Shown here one piece after another: positions 27,136-35,664 of a DNA stretch of 64,000 nt. Made by a program: the position numbers and the translations under genes. This DNA comes from a virus. Within the stretch, counting starts at the first letter, position 1. Every line of letters starts with the position of its first letter. The notes beneath the pieces were generated by a model. The model did not search any database. It had not been told where the DNA came from and saw only the letters and a program-made list of their open reading frames with translations. The stretch covers positions 207,125 through 271,124 of IMG/VR virus record IMGVR_UViG_3300042502_001233. One strand, written 5' to 3'.

Positions 27136-28944
27136 ATGAACAGAGAAATTTATCCTAAAGTTAAAATAATTATGAATCAAGCTATCAAAGAAGCTAAAAG
27201 TTTCGATGATACTAAAATAAGACCTGAACATATTATCCTATCAATGATGATTGATAATGATAATGAATGTACTAGGCTTTTAAATCAAATGAAAGTAGAT
27301 ACCTTTGACTTATATGATAAAGTCTCTGATTATTTAAGACAAAGCGATTTAACCCCAAGAGTTGCAAACACAAGTAGAAAAACGTTACCATTTTCAGATG
27401 AAACAAAAGCAATTATCAAAAGCCTTGATAAAGAATGTGAAAAGTTAAATCATAATATGATTGATACAACACATGTTATGCTAGGTATTTTAGCAGCAAA
27501 GCTACCGATAAATGAATTGTTATCTAAAAGTGGTATAACGTATAACCGTTTTAAAAAAACATTAAAAGATATGGAAAATTACGATGTAAAAAACAGTGCA
27601 TTTAGTGGTGATGACCACGAAGAAAACGACAGTTTTAGAAAAAAACCTAACAGACCAAACGACTCTAAATCAAAAACACCAGTGTTGGATAACTTCTGTA
27701 GAGACGTATCCAAAGCTGTAGAAAAAGGAGAAATAGACCCAGTGGTTGGTCGTGAAGTTGAAATCAAAAGAGTTTCACAAATACTTTCACGTAGAAAGAA
27801 AAATAACCCAGTACTTATCGGAGAACCAGGCGTTGGTAAAACAGCCATCGTAGAAGGACTCGCACAGCTTATCTATGAAGGTAACGCACCTAGAACACTT
27901 ACTGGTAAAAAAATATTTACCTTGGATTTGGCTAGTATCGTTGCTGGTACAAAATATAGAGGTCAGTTTGAAGAACGAATGAAAGCCGTGTTGGAAGAAT
28001 GTAAAGCCAACCCAGATATTGTGTTATTTATTGACGAGTTACACACAATTGTTGGTGCTGGGAATTCCTCAGGTTCGTTAGATGCTAGTAACATCTTTAA
28101 ACCAGCTTTGGCCAGAGGTGAAATACAAATCATCGGAGCAACAACACTAGATGAATACCGCGAAAACATTGAAAAAGATGGTGCGCTTACTAGACGTTTC
28201 CAACAAGTTCTTGTTGAGGAACCTACTCTAGAGCAAACCAAAACTATTTTGATGAATATCAAAGAAAAATACGAAAAACATCACAGAGTAAAATATACTG
28301 AAGAAGCTATTGACGAGTGTGTTAAACTATCTTCTAGATACATAATGGATAGAGCTATGCCAGACAAAGCCATCGATGTATTGGATGAAGCTGGCGCCAC
28401 CACAAACGTTAGTGTTGAAAAACCAGAAAATGTCAAGACTTTAGAATCTCAAATTAGTGAAATCCAAGTTCAAAAAAATGAAGTTGTTAAAAAACAACAA
28501 TACGAAGAGGCGGCCAAGTTAAGAGATAAAGAAAAAGAATTAGATGACAAATTAAAAGAAGCCAACGCTAAATGGCAAGAAGAATTAGAATCTAATATTA
28601 CGGAAGTTGGTGTTGACTTGATTTCAGAAGTTGTTTCTATGATGACTGGAATCCCACTTAATAAAATTTCAACACAAGAAACCAAAAAATTACTTAACAT
28701 GGACAAAGCTCTTATGGGTAAAGTTATCGGTCAAGACGTAGCTGTATCTAAAGTAGTTAAAGCCATCAAACGTAACCGTATCGGTATCAAAGATAAAAAC
28801 AAACCAGTTGGTTCGTTCATCTTCTTAGGTCCTACTGGAGTTGGTAAATGTATTTGTGGTGATACAGAAATAATAGTCAGAAATAAAGTAACTGGTGAGA
28901 TTAAAATTATTAACATAAAAAATATCGTACCCGACACCAATTAG
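27136..28944 (+). CDS. clpC: ClpC-type AAA+ unfoldase, N-terminal half fused to Int-N
   Basis: 602 residues; 1-571 are ClpC. Clp-N repeats occupy ~1-145. The first AAA+ module has GEPGVGKT (229-236) and VLFIDELH (296-303). A UVR-like helix pair (residues ~435-470, [20 protein letters not shown]) marks it as ClpC rather than ClpA. It ends in the second Walker A, GPTGVGK, followed directly by 31 intein residues ([10 protein letters not shown]...) and a TAG. On its own it lacks the rest of the second AAA+ ring, so activity requires joining to the 30808 product. ClpC partners bacterial ClpP; a phage copy may redirect host proteolysis (inference). Confidence 0.93.
   Translation: MNREIYPKVKIIMNQAIKEAKSFDDTKIRPEHIILSMMIDNDNECTRLLNQMKVDTFDLYDKVSDYLRQSDLTPRVANTSRKTLPFSDETKAIIKSLDKECEKLNHNMIDTTHVMLGILAAKLPINELLSKSGITYNRFKKTLKDMENYDVKNSAFSGDDHEENDSFRKKPNRPNDSKSKTPVLDNFCRDVSKAVEKGEIDPVVGREVEIKRVSQILSRRKKNNPVLIGEPGVGKTAIVEGLAQLIYEGNAPRTLTGKKIFTLDLASIVAGTKYRGQFEERMKAVLEECKANPDIVLFIDELHTIVGAGNSSGSLDASNIFKPALARGEIQIIGATTLDEYRENIEKDGALTRRFQQVLVEEPTLEQTKTILMNIKEKYEKHHRVKYTEEAIDECVKLSSRYIMDRAMPDKAIDVLDEAGATTNVSVEKPENVKTLESQISEIQVQKNEVVKKQQYEEAAKLRDKEKELDDKLKEANAKWQEELESNITEVGVDLISEVVSMMTGIPLNKISTQETKKLLNMDKALMGKVIGQDVAVSKVVKAIKRNRIGIKDKNKPVGSFIFLGPTGVGKCICGDTEIIVRNKVTGEIKIINIKNIVPDTN
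28849..28941 (+). mobile_element. Int-N of an atypically split intein
   Basis: 31 residues: Cys1, block A (CICGDTEII), and a strand [12 protein letters not shown], then stop. Block B is absent here and is found in the partner, so the split lies between blocks A and B. That matches the short-Int-N (atypically split) class, not the usual split at the endonuclease position. Confidence 0.9.
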
Positions 28945-28967
28945 TCCGAACTTTTTAAAACTTCATG

Positions 28968-28975
28968 ATATTTAT
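28968..28975 (+). promoter_or_regulatory. Late-type motif before the VSR-like endonuclease
   Basis: ATATTTATTATAAAATAG, 15 nt before the ATG; the insertion carries its own promoter-like site. Confidence 0.55.
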
Positions 28976-28990
28976 TATAAAATAGATATT

Positions 28991-30211
28991 ATGAAAATAA
29001 AAACGAGTAAAGGTATTAAAGAAATAAATGAAGTTTTTACAGATTTGGAAAGTTTAAAAAACCAAGTCTTAAAATTAGATAAAAACATACGCTACGATAA
29101 CGAAACAATTAAAAAAGAAATAGAATCACTGATGGTTAAATTAAAAGAACAAGAAGGTGTTGTTTCATTATCGTTGATGCGTGGTTGGTTGGTGAAAAAT
29201 TACGGTTTTAAAACTAAGAAATGGGGTAATATAGAGTATTTCATTGAACGTGGTTGGAATGATAAAGACGCTTTGATTGAGTTGGATAAACGTAATAAAG
29301 AATTAAAACAAAGGAACCGTTTATGTGAAGAGTATTGGATTAATAAAGGTTACACTAAAGAAGAAGCTATTAACGAAATTTCTAAACAACAACAAAAATC
29401 ATCTAAATGTGTTAAAACTTATCATGGTAAATCTAAAAAAATGTTAGCTGATAAAGGTTACACCGAAGAAGAAATAAAACGTATTTGTTTAACACCAACA
29501 AATTCTGAATTCTGGGTTAATAAGGGGTATTCTGAAAATGAGGCAAAAGATATTATTAGTAAAAACCAAACTGAAGCTGCGAAACAAGTTGATTTTGAAA
29601 AAAGACTAATACCATCAAATATTGAGTATTGGGTTGAGAAAGGTTTTAATTATCAACAAGCTAAACTAAAAGTAACTGAACAACAAACAACTTTTAGTTT
29701 AGCTATATGTATTCAAAAATATGGTGAAGAAGAAGGTAAAAAAAGATTTACTGAAAGACAAAATAAATGGTTAAATTCATTATTAACTAATGGTAATATG
29801 GTTATTGGATATTCTAAAATATCTCAAGATTTGTTCTATAAAATTTTAGAAATATATGATATTAGTGATAAAGATAAGGTTTATTTCGCAACACACAATA
29901 GTGAGTTCAAATTAGGTAAAAAAGAAGGTGGTGTTTGGTTATATGATTTTACCGATATTAAAAATAAAAAAATAATTGAGTTTCATGGTGATATGTTCCA
30001 TGGAAACCCAAATAAATATAAAGCTGGTGATTATCCACACCCATTTAGGAAAAATATAACCGCACAAGAAATGTGGAATAAGGATAAAAGTAAATTAGAT
30101 GTTGCCTTAGAAGAAGGTTTTGATGTGTTGGTTATATGGGATTCAGAATATAGATGGGGAAACAAACAAGAAATAATAAATAAATGTGTTTCTTTTCTAA
30201 ATAAAAAGTAG
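28991..30211 (+). CDS. VSR-like homing endonuclease between split clpC halves
   Basis: 406 residues. The central part has repeated DNA-binding-type units of about 40 residues: EYWINKGYTKEEA, EFWVNKGYSENEA, EYWVEKGFNYQQA. The C-terminal ~110 residues carry a VSR/EDxHD-type nuclease core: KKIIEFHGDMFHGNP, a W-x-K-D-K-S helix, and FDVLVIWDSEYRW. This nuclease family is known from 'fractured' phage genes, where it lies between split-intein halves. It probably cuts the unsplit clpC allele at the Walker A codons and so spreads the whole insertion. Confidence 0.88.
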   Translation: MKIKTSKGIKEINEVFTDLESLKNQVLKLDKNIRYDNETIKKEIESLMVKLKEQEGVVSLSLMRGWLVKNYGFKTKKWGNIEYFIERGWNDKDALIELDKRNKELKQRNRLCEEYWINKGYTKEEAINEISKQQQKSSKCVKTYHGKSKKMLADKGYTEEEIKRICLTPTNSEFWVNKGYSENEAKDIISKNQTEAAKQVDFEKRLIPSNIEYWVEKGFNYQQAKLKVTEQQTTFSLAICIQKYGEEEGKKRFTERQNKWLNSLLTNGNMVIGYSKISQDLFYKILEIYDISDKDKVYFATHNSEFKLGKKEGGVWLYDFTDIKNKKIIEFHGDMFHGNPNKYKAGDYPHPFRKNITAQEMWNKDKSKLDVALEEGFDVLVIWDSEYRWGNKQEIINKCVSFLNKK

Positions 30212-30222
30212 TATATTTGTAT

Positions 30223-30600
30223 ATGAAAATAAAATTTAATATAAAACTATATAAGATAAAAATTATACTGTATATTTCAGATGATTTAATTAGTGTGGCT
30301 GACAAGATTAAGAAAAACCACAAAGTAAAACTATATAAATTATCGAATAAAGAAATAAAAAAAATAGATGGTTGTGTTATTGGTCAATTTATGGAAAATG
30401 ATAATTTACTTTATGTTTTGATTCAATCTAAAAATGGTAAGGTATGTATTAACACACTAACACACGAAATTTATCATTTAACTAGTAAAATAATGAAACA
30501 TAATGATTTTGATTTTTATCATTCTGACGAACCATTTGCAAGATTAAATGCTTTTTTAAATAAAAAAATTATTAAAAATAAAAAAATTAAATTAATATGA
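30223..30600 (+). CDS. Small protein with HExxH motif, cargo of the clpC insertion
   Basis: 125 residues from the ATG at 30223; the preceding TTG lies in a TATATTTG box that may serve as its own promoter. LTHEIYHLTSKI near residue 83 is an HExxH zinc-protease-like motif, followed about 20 residues later by DEPFARLNAFL, where a third ligand (Glu) could lie as in ImmA/IrrE-like proteins. No DNA-binding domain is seen. It overlaps the next gene by 4 nt. Protease activity is a guess from the motif. Confidence 0.6.
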   Translation: MKIKFNIKLYKIKIILYISDDLISVADKIKKNHKVKLYKLSNKEIKKIDGCVIGQFMENDNLLYVLIQSKNGKVCINTLTHEIYHLTSKIMKHNDFDFYHSDEPFARLNAFLNKKIIKNKKIKLI

Positions 30601-30800
30601 ATGAAATTAATGCTGGTTGTTATAAATTAACAACAACTAAAAAAACCACAAATGGTTTGAAAACACAAGAATATATTGTTTTAATTAGTGGTTATAAACC
30701 CTTCTTAAAGATGGAATCGTTCTGGTCAATAAAAGATAATTGTTTTGTTAGTTCAGATATTCTCAGAGCTGTAGAAACTAAATACGAAAAAATTAATTAA
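30597..30800 (+). CDS. Small hypothetical protein, cargo of the clpC insertion
   Basis: 67 residues, beta-rich with Lys/Thr (NAGCYKLTTTKKTTNGLKTQ). The ATGA overlap with the HExxH gene suggests a two-gene unit, possibly enzyme plus regulator. It ends 7 nt before the Int-C gene. Confidence 0.55.
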   Translation: MNEINAGCYKLTTTKKTTNGLKTQEYIVLISGYKPFLKMESFWSIKDNCFVSSDILRAVETKYEKIN

Positions 30801-30807
30801 TAAAAAT

Positions 30808-32469
30808 ATGGAAGATTTAAAAAAATTCATGGATGACACTGTTAAATGTGAAATTCTAAAATACGCTAGTTATGACGATAAAAATGGTGGTATTGCTAAA
30901 CCAGAATATAAATTTACTGTTCTAATCAGAACGCTAAATTTTGAAAATAAAACTAATAATGATATAAAATTAATTATTGATGAGGCTGGTTTGTTATTAA
31001 ATTACGATAATTGTCATGTTTCAATGTTTTCTATCGGTAAACTAAACGGAGAAGTTTTTTCAGTTAATGAAACTGATGATGACTTTGCTGTCTTAGATAA
31101 ACATTTAAGTGATGGTAAAACAATTGTTTTATATTCTGCTAAAATTGATACTGGAAAAGTGTATTACAGATATTCTTTGGTTAAAGATAAACCATTAAAT
31201 AGAATGGAAGAAATTAAAAAAAGAGTTGATAAATCAGATAATGTTTTATTATTTGATAAACACGAATTAGAGTCTTTAAAAAAGATTACTAAAACAACCA
31301 AAATATCTGATTATGAAGTTTTAACTGATGATGGTTTTGTTGACATAGAGGCATTACACGAAACAATACCGTATGAAGTATATCATCTAAAATTAAAAGA
31401 CGGTAAAGAACTTAAATGTGCTGATAATCATATTGTATTCGTTAGTGAATACCATGAAACTACTTTTGAACCAATTGGTTTAACCGAAATATTTGTTAAA
31501 AATTTAGAAATAGGTTCGTTTGTTATGGTGTCTGATGATAACGGTAATCTAACAGAATCTGAAGTTGTTGAACTTACGAATTTAGGTTATGAAGAAGTAA
31601 TGTATGACCTTGAACTAAAAGAAGGTTCCAATAGACGATATTATACCAATGGTATTTTATCACATAATACGATGTTGGCTAAATTGTTAGCAGAAGAAGT
31701 ATTTGGTGATGCTGATTCATTGTTTAGAATCGATATGTCTGAGTATATGGAGAAATTCTCTGTGTCGAGATTGGTTGGTCCACCTCCTGGATATGTTGGG
31801 TATGAACAAGGTGGTCAATTGACTGAGAAAGTTCGTAGAAAACCACACTGTGTTGTTTTGTTTGATGAGATTGAAAAAGCTCATGAAGATGTATTCAACT
31901 TGTTATTACAAATGCTAGATGAAGGTCATTTGACTGACGGATTAGGTCGTAAAGTTAATTTCAAAAATGCTCTTATTATCATGACATCTAACATTGGTGT
32001 TAAAGAAGCAAACTCATTTGGTAAGACAATGGGTCTTGAGACACCAAACGGAATGTTAAATGAAGAAAACAAAGCGCGCGCTATTATCGAAAAAGCTCTT
32101 AAAAAGAAATTCAAACCAGAGTTCTTAAACCGTATCGATGAAGCAATTATCTTCAACAGCCTTAAACGCGAAGACATCCACGAAATCATCAACGTTGAGT
32201 TTGAAAAACTTAGAAAAAGAGTTGTTGAAATGGGTTACGATTTAACCATTGAACAAGCAGCGTTAGATTTCTTGGCAGAACATGGATACGATGAAGAATA
32301 CGGAGCTAGACCTCTTACCAGAACACTTCAACATTATGTAGAAGATACGGTGGCTGATGAAATTTTGGCTGACCATATTGTCGAAGGACAAACCATCAAT
32401 ATCGTTTATGATAAAGATAACGATACATTGATTGTAAAACAACCAAAAACACCCAAACCAAAAAAATAA
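30808..32469 (+). CDS. clpC: Int-C fused to the C-terminal half of ClpC
   Basis: 553 residues. 288-553 complete the second AAA+ module: TMLAKLLAEEVFG follows the Walker A Lys, then HCVVLFDEIEKAH (Walker B), the pore loop SRLVGPPPGYVGYE, sensor IIMTSNIG and the C-terminal D2-small domain (YGARPLTRTLQHYVED). Residues ~165-287 are intein. Residues 1-~160 are an unrecognised extension not found in usual Int-C parts. Joined to residues 1-571 of the first half, the product is an 837-residue ClpC with an intact GPTGVGKT. A downstream ATG (31204) could give a shorter Int-C. Confidence 0.92.
   Translation: MEDLKKFMDDTVKCEILKYASYDDKNGGIAKPEYKFTVLIRTLNFENKTNNDIKLIIDEAGLLLNYDNCHVSMFSIGKLNGEVFSVNETDDDFAVLDKHLSDGKTIVLYSAKIDTGKVYYRYSLVKDKPLNRMEEIKKRVDKSDNVLLFDKHELESLKKITKTTKISDYEVLTDDGFVDIEALHETIPYEVYHLKLKDGKELKCADNHIVFVSEYHETTFEPIGLTEIFVKNLEIGSFVMVSDDNGNLTESEVVELTNLGYEEVMYDLELKEGSNRRYYTNGILSHNTMLAKLLAEEVFGDADSLFRIDMSEYMEKFSVSRLVGPPPGYVGYEQGGQLTEKVRRKPHCVVLFDEIEKAHEDVFNLLLQMLDEGHLTDGLGRKVNFKNALIIMTSNIGVKEANSFGKTMGLETPNGMLNEENKARAIIEKALKKKFKPEFLNRIDEAIIFNSLKREDIHEIINVEFEKLRKRVVEMGYDLTIEQAALDFLAEHGYDEEYGARPLTRTLQHYVEDTVADEILADHIVEGQTINIVYDKDNDTLIVKQPKTPKPKK
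31300..31668 (+). mobile_element. Int-C of the split intein
   Basis: About 123 residues. KISDYEVLTDDGF starts the intein-homologous part. Block B is LKLKDGKELKCADNHIVF. Blocks F/G are EEVMYDLELKEGSNRRYY and NGILSHN, followed by Thr+1. The terminal His-Asn and Thr+1 are compatible with splicing. Confidence 0.9.
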
Positions 32470-32472
32470 TAT

Positions 32473-32497
32473 AAAACCCACGAAAGTGGGTTTTTTT
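32473..32497 (+). terminator. Terminator after clpC
   Basis: aaaacccac-gaaa-gtgggttttttt hairpin with GNRA-like loop, 4 nt after the clpC stop. Confidence 0.9.
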
Positions 32498-32507
32498 GTT
32501 TTAGAGA

Positions 32508-32515
32508 ATATTTAT
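32508..32515 (+). promoter_or_regulatory. Late-type motif before the metalloprotease gene
   Basis: ATATTTATTGTTATG: the motif ends 4 nt before the ATG. Confidence 0.5.
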
Positions 32516-32519
32516 TGTT

Positions 32520-33056
32520 ATGAAACAAATGATAAAACAATTATTGCGAGAAGCCATTGATAAAACAATCACATGTAAAAAATGTGATTGGCATTGGAAA
32601 GAGTCTGAATCAGACAAAAAAGATTTGTACGTTTGTCATAAATGTGGTCATGATAACACACCAAAAAAAGAAAATATTAACGAACGTTTGCTAACCAAAC
32701 ATAAAGAAGATATTTTGGATGTTGCTGATTTTGTTAATTTTGCTAAAAAATATTTAGATATTGATGATGATATTAAAGTTGAATTGGCTTTTGAAAGAAC
32801 ACCAGACCTTAGAACAACCGCATATTACAACAACGGTGAAAAACGTATGAAGATATATGTTAAAAATAGAGCTATTATAGACGTATGTCGTTCAATTGCT
32901 CATGAATTAACACACCACAAACAAAATCTAGAAGGAAGAATAACAGATGCCAGTAAAGATGGTCAAGACGGTAGTGACATAGAAAATGAAGCTAACTCAG
33001 TTGCTGGAGTTATAATAAGAAAATGGGGTCGTATACATCCTGAAATTTATGAATAA
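32520..33056 (+). CDS. Zinc-ribbon metalloprotease with virion leader
   Basis: 178 residues. Leader MKQMIKQLLRE (1-11), zinc ribbon with two CxxC pairs (CKKC 19-22 and CHKC 39-42), then a metallopeptidase-like domain with IAHELTHHKQ (HExxH at 128-132) and IENEANSVAG, which would supply a downstream Glu ligand. The leader ends L-R-E. I infer a protease that is packed in the head and injected. It overlaps the next leader-bearing gene by 8 nt. Confidence 0.75.
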   Translation: MKQMIKQLLREAIDKTITCKKCDWHWKESESDKKDLYVCHKCGHDNTPKKENINERLLTKHKEDILDVADFVNFAKKYLDIDDDIKVELAFERTPDLRTTAYYNNGEKRMKIYVKNRAIIDVCRSIAHELTHHKQNLEGRITDASKDGQDGSDIENEANSVAGVIIRKWGRIHPEIYE

Positions 33057-33900
33057 TACAAGAACACTACTAAGAGAAGAAATTGCCTTAAACGATAGAA
33101 AATTGCTATTGAATGAGCACTCTATGTCATTGATACAAAATAGCGAGTATATAAAACATGTTTTGGGTATTCAGACACCATTGTTTGAGTATTATTCTTT
33201 TGAACTTAGAAAACAAATAATTGACGAAGCTTTATCAATACAAGGTGTTTTACAATCAGCTAACAGCTATTTAGTTGGTCAGATTGAAAAAGGTAAAGAA
33301 TATGTTGTAAAAGCTATTGATACCGTTAAATCAACTAAAGATATTGTAATATTATTTAAAAATTTAATTTTATCACCAGAAAATATGGTTAAAGCCAATA
33401 GAGGGTTAAATAAAATATGTACAGATTTAACAAATGATGCTCAATCTGTAATTACCTATATAACTGAAAAATTACCTAATATAGTTAACTTTACCGAAGG
33501 AATGGTAAATATGTTAAACAAATTAAAAAGAATTGTAACTGACGAAATAAACGGTAACGGTTGGACAGGTTTTCTAGCTAAATTTGGTCTTGCATGTTTA
33601 ATGACTTACATTAAAATAAATGTATTTGATAAAATACTTAAATTAGGTATTCAGTTTATTAAAGATGGTGCAGTACTTTTCACAGGGGTTCAAGGGTTGC
33701 TTCAATTGTTTAAAAATTTTAAAGAAACAATAATTCAAAATGGTGATATAAAACAAATAATAAATTGGATAACCAACATAGGTAAAGAAGCCGCATCATT
33801 AAATTTAAGTTTAGCGTTTGATATAATGGTAGCAGTAACAACCGTTTGCACAGCTTTGTTAGCCGTTATTAATTTCAAATTTGATTTGAGAAAACAATAA
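33049..33900 (+). CDS. Partly hydrophobic protein with virion leader
   Basis: 283 residues. The N-terminus MNNTRTLLREEIAL keeps the L-R-E element. Amphipathic helices follow. Two more hydrophobic stretches (about 177-200, FLAKFGLACLMTYIKINVF, and 255-278, LAFDIMVAVTTVCTALLAVI) could cross or insert in a membrane. An injected membrane-active protein would fit, but there is no known homologue that I recognise. Confidence 0.6.
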   Translation: MNNTRTLLREEIALNDRKLLLNEHSMSLIQNSEYIKHVLGIQTPLFEYYSFELRKQIIDEALSIQGVLQSANSYLVGQIEKGKEYVVKAIDTVKSTKDIVILFKNLILSPENMVKANRGLNKICTDLTNDAQSVITYITEKLPNIVNFTEGMVNMLNKLKRIVTDEINGNGWTGFLAKFGLACLMTYIKINVFDKILKLGIQFIKDGAVLFTGVQGLLQLFKNFKETIIQNGDIKQIINWITNIGKEAASLNLSLAFDIMVAVTTVCTALLAVINFKFDLRKQ

Positions 33901-33912
33901 AATAAATATATT

Positions 33913-34221
33913 ATGAAAAATACAATCAAAGGTGGTAAAGCAGATAAAATGACACCACAAGACATCGCAAATAAATTCAAAGTATCAGTTTCTGATATTG
34001 AAGCTCAATTAAAAAAAGGTATTGAGGTTGAGTTAGAACATACTGATAATAAAGAAAAAGCTAGAGAAATAGCTATGGACCATTTGTCAGAATTTCCAGA
34101 TTACTACGATAGACTTGAAAAAATGGAAAATAACCCTTCTAAAGAATTTAAAACAACTGAAATAAACGAGAACAACAAAATATTAATTAAACGTCTCATA
34201 AAAGAGAATTTAAACAAATAA
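33913..34221 (+). CDS. DUF5661-like protein
   Basis: 102 residues. The segment GIEVELEHTDNKEKAREIAM...HLSEFPDYYDRLEKME matches a small protein family (DUF5661 as I recall it) with conserved EHT and DHL. The C-terminus (ILIKRLIKENL) resembles the leader element but at the other end of the protein. Role unknown. Confidence 0.7.
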   Translation: MKNTIKGGKADKMTPQDIANKFKVSVSDIEAQLKKGIEVELEHTDNKEKAREIAMDHLSEFPDYYDRLEKMENNPSKEFKTTEINENNKILIKRLIKENLNK

Positions 34222-34226
34222 AAAAC

Positions 34227-34655
34227 CTATAATGGGTCATCTTTTTTACCAATATATTCATAACTAAAACACAACCTTTTATTATCGTAAACATGGTCTT
34301 TGTATGTGTTGGCAGAACTTACATCTTTTCTTAATTTTTTATTTTTGCTGGTAGGTTTCCAAAGTGGTGAATTCTCCCAGAAAGCACCCAATCTAGGGTG
34401 AGCAGTCCTTGAAAAATATCTGTAACCTTGGTCAATATGATGCTGTGCGATAGCAGTAGAAAATCTAACACCAATACCCATCCCTTGAAAATCTGGTAAT
34501 ACAACATTCCTGTGTCCTCTCCATGCATTTTTTAAAGTACCGCTAGGCATTGATATACTAGCGAAAAAACTAACTACTTGGTCACCCCAAACACCAATGT
34601 AGCATCTAGAAGCTTTGTTTACGTTTCCGTCTAAATAGTGATGGTCTTTAAACAT
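34227..34655 (-). CDS. GNAT-like C-terminal part of an ABC ATPase fusion
   Basis: 142 residues in this frame: WGDQVVSFFASI, then VVLPDFQGMGIGVRFSTAI, the acetyl-CoA-binding R/Q-x-x-G-x-G/A signature of GNAT acetyltransferases. The frame continues upstream of its ATG without a stop (…TLKIYRTTNDSWR) back to the A9/T9 run at 34710-34718. One added base there fuses it to the ABC ATPase frame. I therefore treat it as the second domain of one gene. Confidence 0.75.
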   Translation of the reverse strand: MFKDHHYLDGNVNKASRCYIGVWGDQVVSFFASISMPSGTLKNAWRGHRNVVLPDFQGMGIGVRFSTAIAQHHIDQGYRYFSRTAHPRLGAFWENSPLWKPTSKNKKLRKDVSSANTYKDHVYDNKRLCFSYEYIGKKDDPL

Positions 34656-35320
34656 TCGCCAACTATCATTTGTTGTGCGATATATTTTGAGAGTGATTTC
34701 TGGTCGGACAAAAAAAAACCGTGAAGTAATTCACCTGTATCTGTATTGATAACCCAATCTGGTTCTAACCAATCTATAATATCAGAATGACATGTGGATA
34801 TAACCACATTCTCCAAACCGTTTTTATCTATATATCTTGACAAAGCAACACTGGCCGCTTTAGCCACGTTTCTATCAACCACACTGGTGTATTCATCAAT
34901 AACACAATTGGATTTTAATTTACGAGCTAAATCAGCTCTAAACTTCTCACCGTTAGACAACACATGGTAAGGTTTATACCAAGAAGGTATTGTGTTTAAA
35001 CCAACAGCGGTTAGTTTATTTATACCATCATCTGGTGATTCAAAATGCGATACTATGGATTTGTTTGGGTCCCATGTTGGTGTTTCTTCAACACCAAAAT
35101 TTTTAAGAAGTGTTGATTTACCAGAACCACTGGAACCAACGATTACACCCAACTTGAATTTTGTTGGTAATTTGGTTGGAACTTTCCACGGGTAAAATTT
35201 TGAGATTCCATCGAATTTACAATCAAACGCTGTTTCACTGGCTTCAATATATTCGTCACGGTCCACACTTGAAGTAAGAGGTGTGGTTTCTCTTTTTAAT
35301 TTTTGTATTAATTTTTCCAT
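34631..35320 (-). CDS. ABC-type ATPase, N-terminal part of an ATPase-GNAT fusion
   Basis: About 229 residues from the ATG at 35320 (MEKLIQKLKRETT). GSSGSGKST is Walker A, LSNGEKFRADLAR the ABC signature, CVIDEYTSVVD Walker B and ISTCHSDI the switch His. No membrane partner gene is present, so it is a soluble ABC ATPase, not a transporter. The frame goes out of register after HGFF at the homopolymer and ends at 34631. Fusion with the GNAT domain suggests nucleotide-driven modification of a macromolecule (inference). Confidence 0.8.
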   Translation of the reverse strand: MEKLIQKLKRETTPLTSSVDRDEYIEASETAFDCKFDGISKFYPWKVPTKLPTKFKLGVIVGSSGSGKSTLLKNFGVEETPTWDPNKSIVSHFESPDDGINKLTAVGLNTIPSWYKPYHVLSNGEKFRADLARKLKSNCVIDEYTSVVDRNVAKAASVALSRYIDKNGLENVVISTCHSDIIDWLEPDWVINTDTGELLHGFFLSDQKSLSKYIAQQMIVGECLKTITI

Positions 35321-35338
35321 GATTTGAAACATTTATAA

Positions 35339-35346
35339 ATAAATAT
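35339..35346 (-). promoter_or_regulatory. Late-type motif before the ABC-GNAT gene
   Basis: ATATTTATTTATAAATG on the minus strand, about 19 nt before the ATG. Confidence 0.45.
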
Positions 35347-35365
35347 CTCGTTATCATAAAAAAAT

Positions 35366-35404
35366 AAAAGACTAAGGTGATTATTCAATCACCTTAGTCT
35401 TTAA
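35366..35404. terminator. Strong terminator after the 35422 gene
   Basis: 16-bp stem aaagactaaggtgatt/aatcaccttagtcttt with a short loop. Confidence 0.9.
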
Positions 35405-35421
35405 TATTTTCTAGTTCGAAA

Positions 35422-35631
35422 TTACTTTCTACCTTCAGTTAATTGTACCAATTTTTTCTCTAATGCAGCAATTCTGTTTTCAAATAGAGAGTTAGCTTTT
35501 TTACTTTTCTGAGCTTGCTCATTAAGCCATTCTTGTTTTTTTACTGCAACTGCTTCATTTACAATGTTGTCGATTAAATCAACAAGGTGAGATTCTTTGA
35601 TTTTAACTGTTTTTTTAGTTAAGTTTGACAT
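35422..35631 (-). CDS. Small coiled-coil protein with variant virion leader
   Basis: 69 residues. The N-terminal part (VKIKESHLVDLIDNIVNEAV) resembles the second form of the leader, I-x-E-x-x-L-x-x-L-I ending V-N-E. It continues as one coiled coil (FENRIAALEKKLVQLTEG). Probably a minor core or internal head protein; inference. Confidence 0.6.
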   Translation of the reverse strand: MSNLTKKTVKIKESHLVDLIDNIVNEAVAVKKQEWLNEQAQKSKKANSLFENRIAALEKKLVQLTEGRK

Positions 35632-35664
35632 GTCTTTAAGTTTTTATTAAAATCTTATTTATAA

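Noticed and set aside
28942-28944. TAG stop codons as evidence of stop-codon reassignment
   Set aside because: TAG ends the Int-N half and the VSR-like gene at sensible places, and conserved genes show no in-frame TAG apart from the single case at 56568.
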